A stretch of 23,817 nucleotides of DNA from Thermodesulfovibrionales bacterium (lineage in GTDB: Bacteria; Nitrospirota; Thermodesulfovibrionia; Thermodesulfovibrionales; UBA1546): NCBI GenBank assembly GCA_030018605.1, contig JASEHP010000007.1, forward strand, positions 1 through 23,817. Direction: 5' to 3'. The notes under the pieces are model-generated. The model did no database searches. It was not told where the DNA came from and saw only the letters and a list, made by a program, of their open reading frames with translations. The position numbers and the translations under genes are program-made. This document shows, one piece after another, positions 1 through 5,711 of this stretch; the first letter of the stretch is position 1; each line of letters begins with the position of its first letter.

Positions 1-301
1 GAGGAGAACTCTTACTCTCGATAATGGCACTGAGAATGCCCAGCATGAAGAGATTACCACTGAGATCGGCATTAAATGCTTCTTTGCACATCCATACTCC
101 TCATGGGAAAGAGGCACTAATGAGCATATCAACGGTCTTATTCGATGGTATTTGCCAAAAGGTACTGATTTCAGTAAGATTTCAGATGAGCAAGTTGCTC
201 ACATAGAATCTTTGATTAATAATCGCCCCAGAAAGTGTCTGGGATTTAAAACACCACTTGAAGTCGCTTCTTCTTGTGTTGCACTTCGAGGTTGAATGTG
301 G
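1..301 (+). mobile_element. IS30-family insertion sequence, right end
   Basis: This is the right-hand end of the IS whose transposase is described at 2-295. In IS30-like elements the terminal inverted repeat usually overlaps or closely follows the transposase stop, so the boundary is placed at about 301. The left end is outside the window, so the inverted repeat pair and target duplication could not be compared. The exact boundary is therefore an estimate. Confidence 0.6.
2..295 (+). CDS. IS30-family transposase, C-terminal fragment
   Basis: This is the C-terminal end of a DDE transposase, open at the left edge of the window; the start is missing. The frame beginning at base 2 reads about 97 residues to the TGA at 293-295. 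It contains LDNGTEN followed by WERGTNEHINGLIRWYLPKG, the family signature of IS30 transposases. Exactly 33 residues separate the Asp of LDNGTEN from the second Glu of WERGTNE, which fits the D(33)E spacing of the family. It ends with NNRPRKCLGFKTPLEV, the usual IS30 tail. The element runs left out of the window, so intactness cannot be judged. A different frame starting at 24 is a shadow of this one. Family call is secure. Confidence 0.9.
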   Translation, partial: RRTLTLDNGTENAQHEEITTEIGIKCFFAHPYSSWERGTNEHINGLIRWYLPKGTDFSKISDEQVAHIESLINNRPRKCLGFKTPLEVASSCVALRG

Positions 302-521
302 GTTTTTTTATTCCGGCAAGGCATCTGCAAATGGAACTCAGAAACTCTTTGAAGTTAAATGCAGCCAATGCCATACCATCGAATATCCCAAGTCTGAAAG
401 ACATGACCGACAGGGCTGGACTGCCAGAGTAAACCTAATGAGGTCTTACGGATGCAAGCTGACAGATGAAGAAGCAAATAAGGTAATCGATTATTTAACA
501 AAAACCTATCCCAAGAAATAA
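258..521 (+). CDS. Small monoheme c-type cytochrome, N-terminus replaced by IS30 end
   Basis: Eighty-seven codons are open from a TTG at 258. The heme-binding motif CSQCH is at residues 35-39, a likely axial Met is M61 (LMRSYG), and the end (LTDEEANKVIDYL) is typical of small class I cytochrome domains such as those in quinohemoprotein dehydrogenases. The sequence SGKASANG at 19-26 looks like the end of a signal peptide with cleavage after ASA. The first 14 or so codons lie inside the IS30 end, so the original start and most of the signal peptide have been displaced. By chance the replacement (MKSLLLVLHF) is short, basic and hydrophobic, so export is not excluded. Either a pseudogene or a chimeric start is possible. 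A good ribosome site for the next gene follows at 521-526. Confidence 0.6.
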   Translation: MKSLLLVLHFEVECGFFYSGKASANGTQKLFEVKCSQCHTIEYPKSERHDRQGWTARVNLMRSYGCKLTDEEANKVIDYLTKTYPKK

Positions 522-534
522 GGAGGAATTTATC

Positions 535-633
535 ATGACAAGCAAAAAATTGTTGGATATGCTTAACGATGAGATCTCAAGGGAGATGCAAGTAAGCATC
601 CAGTATATGTGGCAGCACATAAGAAAAACATAG
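535..633 (+). pseudogene. Truncated bacterioferritin/ferritin-like gene
   Basis: A strong AGGAGG at 521-526 precedes an ATG at 535. The 32-codon product begins MTSKKLLDMLNDEISREMQV and continues SIQYMWQH, which is the opening helix of bacterioferritin-like diiron proteins, including the Glu and Gln/Tyr pattern of helix A. After about codon 28 the frame reads into the AAAAACATAGGG repeats and stops at TAG 631-633. A full protein would be about 150 residues, so over 80 percent is missing. No remainder was recognised downstream. Most likely the gene was cut by insertion or deletion at the repeat block. The family call rests on a short stretch and is moderate. Confidence 0.55.
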
Positions 634-691
634 GGAAAAACGTAGGGGAAAAACATAGGGGGAAAAACATAGGGACACTTCCCTGTTTTTT
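624..691 (+). repeat. Tandem AAAAACATAGGG repeats ending in a hairpin
   Basis: Four head-to-tail units of 12-14 bp, AAAAACATAGGG with small variations, occupy 624-674. The last unit forms a hairpin with what follows: AAAAACAtaGGGA (663-675), loop CACT, then TCCCTGTTTTT (680-690), with a two-base bulge. It resembles the hairpin ends associated with REP/IS200-like mobile repeats. It sits exactly where the bacterioferritin-like gene is broken. Confidence 0.7.
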
Positions 692-810
692 AGTTCCACC
701 CCTTACGTTACTTTCAGCGGCATTATCTTGCCGGGAATTTTCTTGTTTCCCAACGTCATATGCATCTCCGTCAATAAAACGGAAGCATATTAAGAGAATA
801 TTGAGGTTGA

Positions 811-845
811 ACCTCCATAATTACCTCCATAATTACTCCATAATT
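811..845. repeat. Direct repeats ACCTCCATAATT
   Basis: Two perfect 12-bp copies of ACCTCCATAATT (811-822, 823-834) are followed by an 11-bp copy lacking one C (835-845). They lie just beyond the stop codon of the minus-strand gene at 869-1195. The rest of 692-868 shows no gene. Confidence 0.75.
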
Positions 846-868
846 AAAAATACAAAACCGCATTCCGT

Positions 869-1195
869 CTATACTTTCAACTTTTCGCATAATCTGAGGA
901 ATTCATCCTTTACTTGGGTCAAAGATGGCAATTTAAGTTCATCTAATTCGTAATCTGTCTTCCGGGCTGTTCTAAAATCAAGGTCGGAAAGATAATTTTT
1001 TTTAACCTGTTCTGCGGTTTGAAGCTCATGAAATATGTGTTTCTCGCTTTCGGTACGCCTTTTCACGTCATTAAGCTTTTTCTTGAGAACGTCACTTTTA
1101 TAATCTCCAGGTACAGCGCGCAGGATGGGGTCAAATACTTTTTGATTAAGGAATTTTATCAATTCTTCTCTTTTTCTGTCATCCGATCCCATCAT
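869..1195 (-). CDS. Conserved-looking hypothetical protein, 108 aa, no recognised domain
   Basis: I do not recognise the family. The start at 1195 (ATGATG) is supported by AAGGAG about 10 bases upstream and by a plausible promoter at 1228-1256. The protein is soluble, highly charged (rich in Lys, Glu, Asp) and mostly helical in appearance, with no signal peptide, membrane segment or Cys motif. The only Cys is in RLCEKL near the C-terminus. A middle segment (KKKLNDVKRRTESEKHIFHE) could form a coiled coil. The gene is divergent from the cupin gene at 1296 and shares a roughly 100-bp intergenic region with it. The opposite-strand frames here look like shadows because the minus frame has both a ribosome site and sensible composition. 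Confidence 0.7.
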   Translation of the reverse strand: MMGSDDRKREELIKFLNQKVFDPILRAVPGDYKSDVLKKKLNDVKRRTESEKHIFHELQTAEQVKKNYLSDLDFRTARKTDYELDELKLPSLTQVKDEFLRLCEKLKV

Positions 1196-1227
1196 TTGAT
1201 TTAATCTCCTTGTTTAGTGATTTATTA

Positions 1228-1256
1228 ATTATACACCCATAATATCACACTTTTAA
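1228..1256 (-). promoter_or_regulatory. Sigma-70-like promoter for the minus-strand hypothetical gene
   Basis: On the minus strand, TATAAT (plus coordinates 1228-1233) lies 17 bp from TTAAAA (1251-1256). The -10 box is perfect, the -35 matches 4 of 6, and the ATG is 32 bases downstream of the -10. Confidence 0.45.
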
Positions 1257-1295
1257 TCGGCAATCATTATTAGGTTCTGTTAAACTATTTTCACT

Positions 1296-1766
1296 ATGGC
1301 AAGGAAAACTCCCGTATCATGCGATTGGAGTATTGGCGCAGCTCTGAAAGGGAAAAAACCGCATAAGGAAAACAAGAGCGCTCTTTACAAGCACAAGGGC
1401 AAATTCAGATGGCAGGGGATTAAGATTGAGAAATATAAACAAAGCAGTGGCGGATGGGCGGATATTGCAAGGCAGACATTAATCGGAAATAAAGGGGAGA
1501 CAGCTAAATTCCATCTCAGATATTTTGAGATTGTGCCCGGAGGACACAGCAGCCTTGAGACACATAAACACGAGCATGTCGTAATATGTGTGAGGGGAAA
1601 AGGCAAGGCTATTGCCGGAAAGAAAGGTCATATCCTGAACTTTCTTGATACGCTCTATATCTCTCCAGACACACCTCATCAATTGAGGAATCCGTTTAAA
1701 TCGCCATTTGGATTTCTCTGCATTGTGAATGCTAAAAGGGACAAACCCAAACTCCTGAGTGCATAG
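1296..1766 (+). CDS. Cupin-domain protein
   Basis: A 156-residue cytoplasmic protein with one cupin barrel in its C-terminal half. The first cupin motif is at about 82-103 (GGHSSLETHKHEHVVICVRG, with possible metal ligands H90, H92 and H94) and the second at about 123-131 (ISPDTPHQL, with H128). Such proteins bind a metal and act as small-molecule sensors, isomerases or dioxygenases; the substrate cannot be told. The basic N-terminal 50 residues are outside the barrel and unrecognised. The response regulator starts only 18 bases after the stop, so the three genes probably form one transcription unit, and the cupin may have a sensing or accessory role. No clear ribosome site is visible ahead of the ATG. 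Confidence 0.85.
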   Translation: MARKTPVSCDWSIGAALKGKKPHKENKSALYKHKGKFRWQGIKIEKYKQSSGGWADIARQTLIGNKGETAKFHLRYFEIVPGGHSSLETHKHEHVVICVRGKGKAIAGKKGHILNFLDTLYISPDTPHQLRNPFKSPFGFLCIVNAKRDKPKLLSA

Positions 1767-1784
1767 ATATATGGAGACAAAACA

Positions 1785-2486
1785 GTGACAAATCCCATTC
1801 TTATCGTAGAAGACGACAAAAAGATCGCAAGGGTAGTGAAGATTTATCTTGAAGAGGCAGGGTTCAGAACAATTCACGCAGAAAAAGGCAAAGATGCAAT
1901 AGAATCGGCTTTAAAAGAAAAACCCCTGCTCGTAATACTTGACCTGATGCTGCCGGACACAAGCGGTGAAGAAGTGATTCAGGAATTGAAAGAGATTGGC
2001 GATTTCCCTGTAATCATGCTTACATCAAAGTCGTCAGAGGAAGAAAGGGTTGCTGGTTTCGCCCTTGGCGCTGATGACTATGTTGTAAAACCGTTCAGTC
2101 CAAAAGAGCTTGTTTGTAGGGTCAAAGCGCTCATGAAACGGCTGCAGAAAAAAGACATGACTGCCTCTGAACCAATGAGCTTTAATAATGGTTTTTTAAT
2201 AATAGACGGGCAGAGTTATGAAGTGAAAAAAAACGGACTGCCTCTAAATCTTACGCCAACGGAATTCAAAGTCCTCTTTAGCATTGCATCAACTCCCGGA
2301 AAGGTCTATACCCGTGAAGAGCTCGTGGATAACGCCCTCGGCTATCAGTTTGAGGGATACGAAAGAAGCATTGACGCCCACATAAAGAACATACGCCATA
2401 AGATAGAGGATGACCCTAAAAATCCTGCGCTTATACACACAATCTACGGCGTTGGATACAGGTTTTCAGGGAAGAGAGATGCTTAA
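1785..2486 (+). CDS. OmpR/PhoB-family response regulator
   Basis: This 233-residue two-component regulator starts at GTG 1785, chosen because MTNPILIVEDD is the proper receiver opening and TGGAGA lies upstream. Receiver domain: residues 1-120, with acidic pair D10/D11, phospho-acceptor D53 (LVILDLMLPD), T80 and K102 (VVKPFSP). The C-terminal winged helix (about 135-230) has the OmpR-type pattern LTPTEFKVL followed by the recognition region RSIDAHIKNIRHKIEDD and the final hairpin IYGVGYRF. It is expected to bind DNA as a dimer after phosphorylation by the kinase encoded next, whose start overlaps by 8 bases. The likely target is the small envelope-protein genes downstream, but that is inference from position. 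Confidence 0.95.
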   Translation: MTNPILIVEDDKKIARVVKIYLEEAGFRTIHAEKGKDAIESALKEKPLLVILDLMLPDTSGEEVIQELKEIGDFPVIMLTSKSSEEERVAGFALGADDYVVKPFSPKELVCRVKALMKRLQKKDMTASEPMSFNNGFLIIDGQSYEVKKNGLPLNLTPTEFKVLFSIASTPGKVYTREELVDNALGYQFEGYERSIDAHIKNIRHKIEDDPKNPALIHTIYGVGYRFSGKRDA

Positions 2487-3825
2487 GAGTCTCTGGATAA
2501 AGTTCCTCATCCTTCTTTTAGGAGTCTCCATCATTGCGCTTTCATCTGCTTTAGTTCTGCGGGAACTGATGATAAAAGACTTCAGGGAATATCTGGAAGG
2601 GGAGATGGAAGACAGGGTTTACTGGGTGATGGCGGATATTGAGGGAACTTATGAAAAACATTCCAGGTGGGAAGAAAACACGATAGCCGAAGACGCTGTA
2701 TGGGCGCTGATGCTTGGCCTTGAGATAAAAATTAAAGACGCGGAAGGCAATATCGTAATAGATACGGAAAAAGCAGTCAGCGCCCTTTCGCCTTTAATAA
2801 AGCGCAGAATTATGGCAGTCTCTAATTTTACAAAAGCAAAAAGTCAAGGCGCATTTCAGCCCTATCCCCTGTTCTTAAAAGGCAAGGAAATAGGCACGCT
2901 TGAAGTGAGATTTTTACGGAAAGGGAAAGAAAGCATTTTTATAGACCGCTCTAATAGGTTTCTTCTGTCTTCTCTTTTTGCTTTGGGAGGGCTTGCCATT
3001 GTCCTCAGCATTATTTTTTCAAGAAAGCTAACGAATCCTATCAAAAGACTCGTCTCTGCTGCAAAGGCTATCAGCGAAGGGAACCTTAAAAATAGAGTCA
3101 AAATTTCGGATAAAGACGAGATAGGAAAACTGTCCGAGACTTTTAACCTTATGGCAAAGAACCTTGAGATGCAAGAGTCGCTTAGGAAAAAACTCATCTC
3201 CAATATCGCCCACGAACTTAGGACACCGATAAGCGCCATGCGTGGAGAGCTTGAAGGCATGGTTGACGGTTTGATTACGACAGATAAGGAACAGCTCAGG
3301 TCATTATATGAAGAGACAGGAAGGCTGAAAAATCTTCTTGATGGAATAGATGAGCTTTCTCAGGCGCAGGCAAGCGCCTTATCTCTAAGAAAGCAGCATG
3401 TTGAACTCAATCAATTTTTGAAAAACATTATAGAAAGGTTCAGCAAACTTTTTGAGGATAAAGGTATTGCTCTTGAGTTTCAATGCGATGACGGGCTGCT
3501 GATTAATGCCGATCCCGACAAGCTGAGCCAGATTGTGATAAATCTTTTAAGCAATGCGCTGAAAGCCACGTATAAAAACGGCATTGTGCGCCTGATAGCC
3601 GGCAAAAAAGATGCGGAGGTATTCATAGAGGTTTCGGATACGGGACGCGGGATAAAAAAAGATGAAATCCCCTTTATCTTTGAAAGATTTTTTAAGGCAG
3701 TGCCCGGCGGGCTCGGGCTGGGGCTTGCGATTGTAAAAGAGCTTGTCGATGCCCATGACGGAAGAATTGAAGTAAAGAGCGAATACGGAAAAGGGGCTGC
3801 TTTCACCGTATATTTGCCAGTTTAA
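2479..3825 (+). CDS. BaeS-like membrane sensor histidine kinase
   Basis: A 448-residue inner-membrane kinase. I chose ATG 2479, overlapping the regulator by 8 bases, rather than the in-frame start at 2410, because MLKSLWIKFLILLLGVSIIA is a natural first membrane segment. Order: TM1 about 8-28, periplasmic sensor about 30-158, TM2 about 160-180, HAMP about 181-233, dimerisation domain with the phospho-His H245 in SNIAHELRTPIS, and the ATPase domain with N359 (NLLSNALKAT), D387TGRGI and GLGLGLAI at 411-418. The text around the H-box (RGELEGMVDG) resembles BaeS, an envelope-stress kinase. The neighbouring Spy/ZraP-like gene fits a role in envelope or metal stress. Confidence 0.93.
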   Translation: MLKSLWIKFLILLLGVSIIALSSALVLRELMIKDFREYLEGEMEDRVYWVMADIEGTYEKHSRWEENTIAEDAVWALMLGLEIKIKDAEGNIVIDTEKAVSALSPLIKRRIMAVSNFTKAKSQGAFQPYPLFLKGKEIGTLEVRFLRKGKESIFIDRSNRFLLSSLFALGGLAIVLSIIFSRKLTNPIKRLVSAAKAISEGNLKNRVKISDKDEIGKLSETFNLMAKNLEMQESLRKKLISNIAHELRTPISAMRGELEGMVDGLITTDKEQLRSLYEETGRLKNLLDGIDELSQAQASALSLRKQHVELNQFLKNIIERFSKLFEDKGIALEFQCDDGLLINADPDKLSQIVINLLSNALKATYKNGIVRLIAGKKDAEVFIEVSDTGRGIKKDEIPFIFERFFKAVPGGLGLGLAIVKELVDAHDGRIEVKSEYGKGAAFTVYLPV

Positions 3826-3840
3826 TGCAGATTATGGCAA

Positions 3841-4037
3841 GGTATGAAGCTGTTGCCGAACAGCCTTCTCACTTTTTGCAGAGACTTTTTGACAAATCTA
3901 AGGCTTGTTACAGGCAATTTCAAAACTCGCCTGCGGCTCAGGCAGTTGAAATTGCTTATCTTCCACTTCGCCAAGATTTGTTACCAAAAATTCTCTGATG
4001 TCGCTCAAAGGCATTCGTCAACAGCTTAGCGTATAAC
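3841..4037. repeat. About 197-bp imperfect palindrome (foldback/MITE-like)
   Basis: This is the only content of the 304-base gap between the kinase and the Spy-like gene. The two halves are imperfect reverse complements along their whole length. Matching pieces, outside to inside: AAGCTGTTGCCGAA (3847) with the complement of TTCGTCAACAGCTT (ending 4027); GCCTT with AAGGC; GCAGAGA with TCTCTGA; ACAAATCTAAGGC with GCCAAGATTTGT; CAATTTCAA (3915) with TTGAAATTG (ending 3954); and GCCTG with CAGGC around the centre CGGCT. No protein is likely here. It could be a non-autonomous foldback element, a strong transcription stop, or a structured RNA. Confidence 0.7.
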
Positions 4038-4129
4038 CCTTTACAATTCTTCATAATCCCTTCGCTGTCCTTTCACAATCCTTTGATAATCTGTAGTCAG
4101 AAAATCAAAGGCGGAAGGAGGTGAATGAA

Positions 4130-4549
4130 ATGAAAAGAGCAGTAATAATAAGTCTGACATTGGTAGTTGGCTTGTTCCTGACAGGCGCTGCCTACGCAAT
4201 GTGGGGCGGATACGGTTCCGGCCCGTGCATAACTGCAACAGGCGCTGATGTTGAAACAGTTAAAAAATTTCAGAAAGAAACATTGAGCCTGAGAGACGAG
4301 ATTATGACAAAGAAACTTGAACTTCAGAGCGAGTATAACAAGCCTGCCCCCGATACTAACCGCATTGCTGCGCTCCAGAAGGAGATCATAGACCTTCAGA
4401 CAAAGATTCAGGCAGCTGCCGAAAAACACGGCATTACCGCAGGCGGTGCTATGGGCGGCCATATGGGCGGTATGATGATGGGCCGCGGTATGATGGGCAG
4501 AGGAATGACGGGTTCGGGAATGGGTATGATGTGCCCTATGTGGCAGTAA
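4130..4549 (+). CDS. Periplasmic Spy/ZraP/CpxP-like protein with Met-rich tail
   Basis: A 139-residue exported protein. Start ATG 4130 is favoured over GTG 4121 because AAGGAGGTG sits at 4115-4123 with good spacing. A signal peptide covers residues 1-23 (cleavage after AYA). Residues about 40-100 form a helical, coiled-coil-like region of the Spy/ZraP (Metal_resist) type, with a Gln/Glu/Lys heptad pattern. The last 32 residues carry about a dozen Met plus His and Cys in a glycine-rich setting (GGHMGGMMMGRGMMGRG), which suggests binding of Cu(I) or a similar soft metal. This family acts as periplasmic chaperones or metal sensors under BaeSR, CpxAR or ZraSR control, which fits the kinase and regulator upstream. 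Metal identity is inference. Confidence 0.8.
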   Translation: MKRAVIISLTLVVGLFLTGAAYAMWGGYGSGPCITATGADVETVKKFQKETLSLRDEIMTKKLELQSEYNKPAPDTNRIAALQKEIIDLQTKIQAAAEKHGITAGGAMGGHMGGMMMGRGMMGRGMTGSGMGMMCPMWQ

Positions 4550-4563
4550 AAATTTGTGCTGTT

Positions 4564-4591
4564 ATTCAGGGGGCAATAACGCCCCCTGAAT
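4564..4591 (+). terminator. Perfect 11-bp hairpin after the Spy-like gene
   Basis: ATTCAGGGGGC, loop AATAAC, GCCCCCTGAAT: an 11-bp perfect, GC-rich stem directly between two genes of the same direction. The following bases (CTTAAATCT) are only partly T-rich, so it may attenuate transcription or protect the mRNA end rather than stop transcription fully. Confidence 0.55.
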
Positions 4592-4614
4592 CTTAAATCT
4601 AAAATCTGCAGGTA

Positions 4615-4950
4615 ATGAAAAAAATAGTTTTATCCATACTTTTTTTTGCATCGTTTATTTTCCTGCCCGGCTCTCCGGCGCAGGCCATGAACGGCTGGTG
4701 GGGAGGACATCCTTACGGAGGTTATTGTCCGAGGCCCATGGGGGGATGGTATGGAGCAAAAAAGTCGGTTAATGATATAAGGGATGCGCGAAAGATATTG
4801 AATGAGTATTTTAAAGATCTGGACGTGGTTATAGGCGACATCAAAGAGCGCAAATGGTTTTTTGAGGCGGACATTAAAGACAAAAACAATAATTTGATAG
4901 ATGTGGTGATAGTAGACAAACGGACAGGAAGGATAAGATCAATATATTAG
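4615..4950 (+). CDS. Exported PepSY-like protein
   Basis: A 111-residue protein with a clear signal peptide (residues 1-24, cleavage after AQA), then a Trp/Gly/Tyr-rich linker (NGWWGGHPYGGYCPRPMGGW). Residues about 55-111 look like a single PepSY-type fold: a short helix (DARKILNEYF), then strands ending in IDVVIVDKRTGRIRSIY, a typical PepSY ending. PepSY domains occur in periplasmic protease inhibitors and regulators. It lies 65 bases after the Spy-like gene, across the 4564-4591 hairpin, so expression relative to that gene may be tuned. The linker resembles the Gly/Met-rich parts of its neighbour. Exact function unknown. Confidence 0.65.
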   Translation: MKKIVLSILFFASFIFLPGSPAQAMNGWWGGHPYGGYCPRPMGGWYGAKKSVNDIRDARKILNEYFKDLDVVIGDIKERKWFFEADIKDKNNNLIDVVIVDKRTGRIRSIY

Positions 4951-4994
4951 CCGTGGAGGTAAATATGATGCGCAATTGGATAGGGGGAGATTGA

Positions 4995-5216
4995 ATGTAT
5001 GGATACGGTATGGGGTGGGGATGGTTTGGTCTTATCTTTATGATAGTCTTCTGGGTGCTGGTGATTTTAGGGATTGTCTACCTTGTGAAAGCACTTACCG
5101 GTAGAGGTTCATCTTCTCCTAAAGAAGAGTCACCACTTGATATCCTGAAGAAGAGATATGCAAAAGGTGAAATTGGCCATGAAGAGTTTATTAAAAGGAA
5201 AAAGGATTTGGGGTAG
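4995..5216 (+). CDS. Small membrane protein with C-terminal SHOCT domain
   Basis: A 73-residue protein: a short Gly/Trp/Tyr-rich head (MYGYGMGWGWFG), one transmembrane helix at about 11-33, a Ser-rich linker, and a SHOCT domain at about 46-73 (LDILKKRYAKGEIGHEEFIK). SHOCT domains are short helical modules often found at the end of small membrane proteins and thought to aid oligomerisation. GGGGGAG at 4983-4989 serves as ribosome site. The same gene type is often seen near Spy-like and copper or metal-stress genes, which fits this neighbourhood. Confidence 0.85.
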   Translation: MYGYGMGWGWFGLIFMIVFWVLVILGIVYLVKALTGRGSSSPKEESPLDILKKRYAKGEIGHEEFIKRKKDLG

Positions 5217-5256
5217 AAAGATTGATTTAGATATGAAGATTTGGGTAATATAGAAC

Positions 5257-5544
5257 ATGAAAAGCTTTTCTAATATCTCAAAAAGATTGCTTGTTTTATT
5301 CATTCTGGCTGCCTTTCTAATCATTCCATTTGTTGACAGTATCGCCTGTGATGACTGTATGTCATTATCCGATGGGAAAGATGCTGATGTTAAGCATCTT
5401 TGTCCATTATGCTTTAATGCTGCTGCTGATGTTAATTTTCACGACTACAGCCCTACTTTTGAAACAGTGTCCTTACTCCACGAAGCAATGTCTGTAGCCT
5501 CTTTAGAACCTGCTTTTCCAATCAACAAACCGCCTCAAAATTAA
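5257..5544 (+). CDS. Small exported Cys-containing protein, unknown function
   Basis: A 95-residue protein with an N-terminal hydrophobic stretch (about 9-28) that can act as a signal peptide or anchor. Two CxxC motifs follow: CDDC at about 31-34 and CPLC at about 49-52. The tail ends PINKPPQN. The pattern of a short membrane or exported protein with a CPxC and a Pro-rich end resembles small proteins (such as DUF2946-type) that accompany copper-handling genes, but I cannot assign it. It closes the run of four envelope genes that starts at 4130. The two CxxC pairs could bind metal or form disulfides outside the membrane. Confidence 0.65.
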   Translation: MKSFSNISKRLLVLFILAAFLIIPFVDSIACDDCMSLSDGKDADVKHLCPLCFNAAADVNFHDYSPTFETVSLLHEAMSVASLEPAFPINKPPQN

Positions 5545-5667
5545 TCGTTAATCAAATTCTAAAAACAGCTTGGTTTTGTGTGTTTTGGATTATTAAATTC
5601 AAGGGATAAGGATTCATAATTCCTTCAAAGTCTTAGCTTAATATTAAGTACAAAAGTTGCATAACTT

Positions 5668-5696
5668 CCACTTAGAAATGGAATATTTCTAACTGG
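5668..5696 (+). promoter_or_regulatory. Hairpin in the leader of the multiheme cytochrome gene
   Basis: CCAcTTAGAAAT, loop GGAAT, ATTTCTAAcTGG: a 12-bp stem with one C-C mismatch ending 16 bases before the ATG at 5712. It could be an mRNA structure that affects translation, or a protein-binding palindrome. No riboswitch class was recognised. Confidence 0.4.
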
Positions 5697-5711
5697 GCAA
5701 CCCCGGAGTTA

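Noticed and set aside
624..674. Possible CRISPR array
   Set aside because: The units are 12-14 bp and directly adjacent, without spacers, and no cas genes are present.
609..953. Plus-strand open frame of 114 codons
   Set aside because: It spans the tandem repeats and runs antisense to the better-supported gene at 869-1195; the composition is not protein-like.
2410..2478. Upstream in-frame start for the kinase
   Set aside because: It would add 23 residues with no membrane character that overlap the regulator's DNA-binding domain; ATG 2479 begins at the natural first TM.
4965..4994. Mini reading frame MMRNWIGGD with a good ribosome site (TGGAGG), its stop directly before the SHOCT start
   Set aside because: Only nine codons and no recognised leader pattern; it may be chance or simple translational coupling, so it was not called a gene.
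5668..5711. Possible c-di-GMP riboswitch ahead of the multiheme cytochrome gene
   Set aside because: Only one hairpin is evident and the conserved GEMM core was not found; kept as a plain hairpin.
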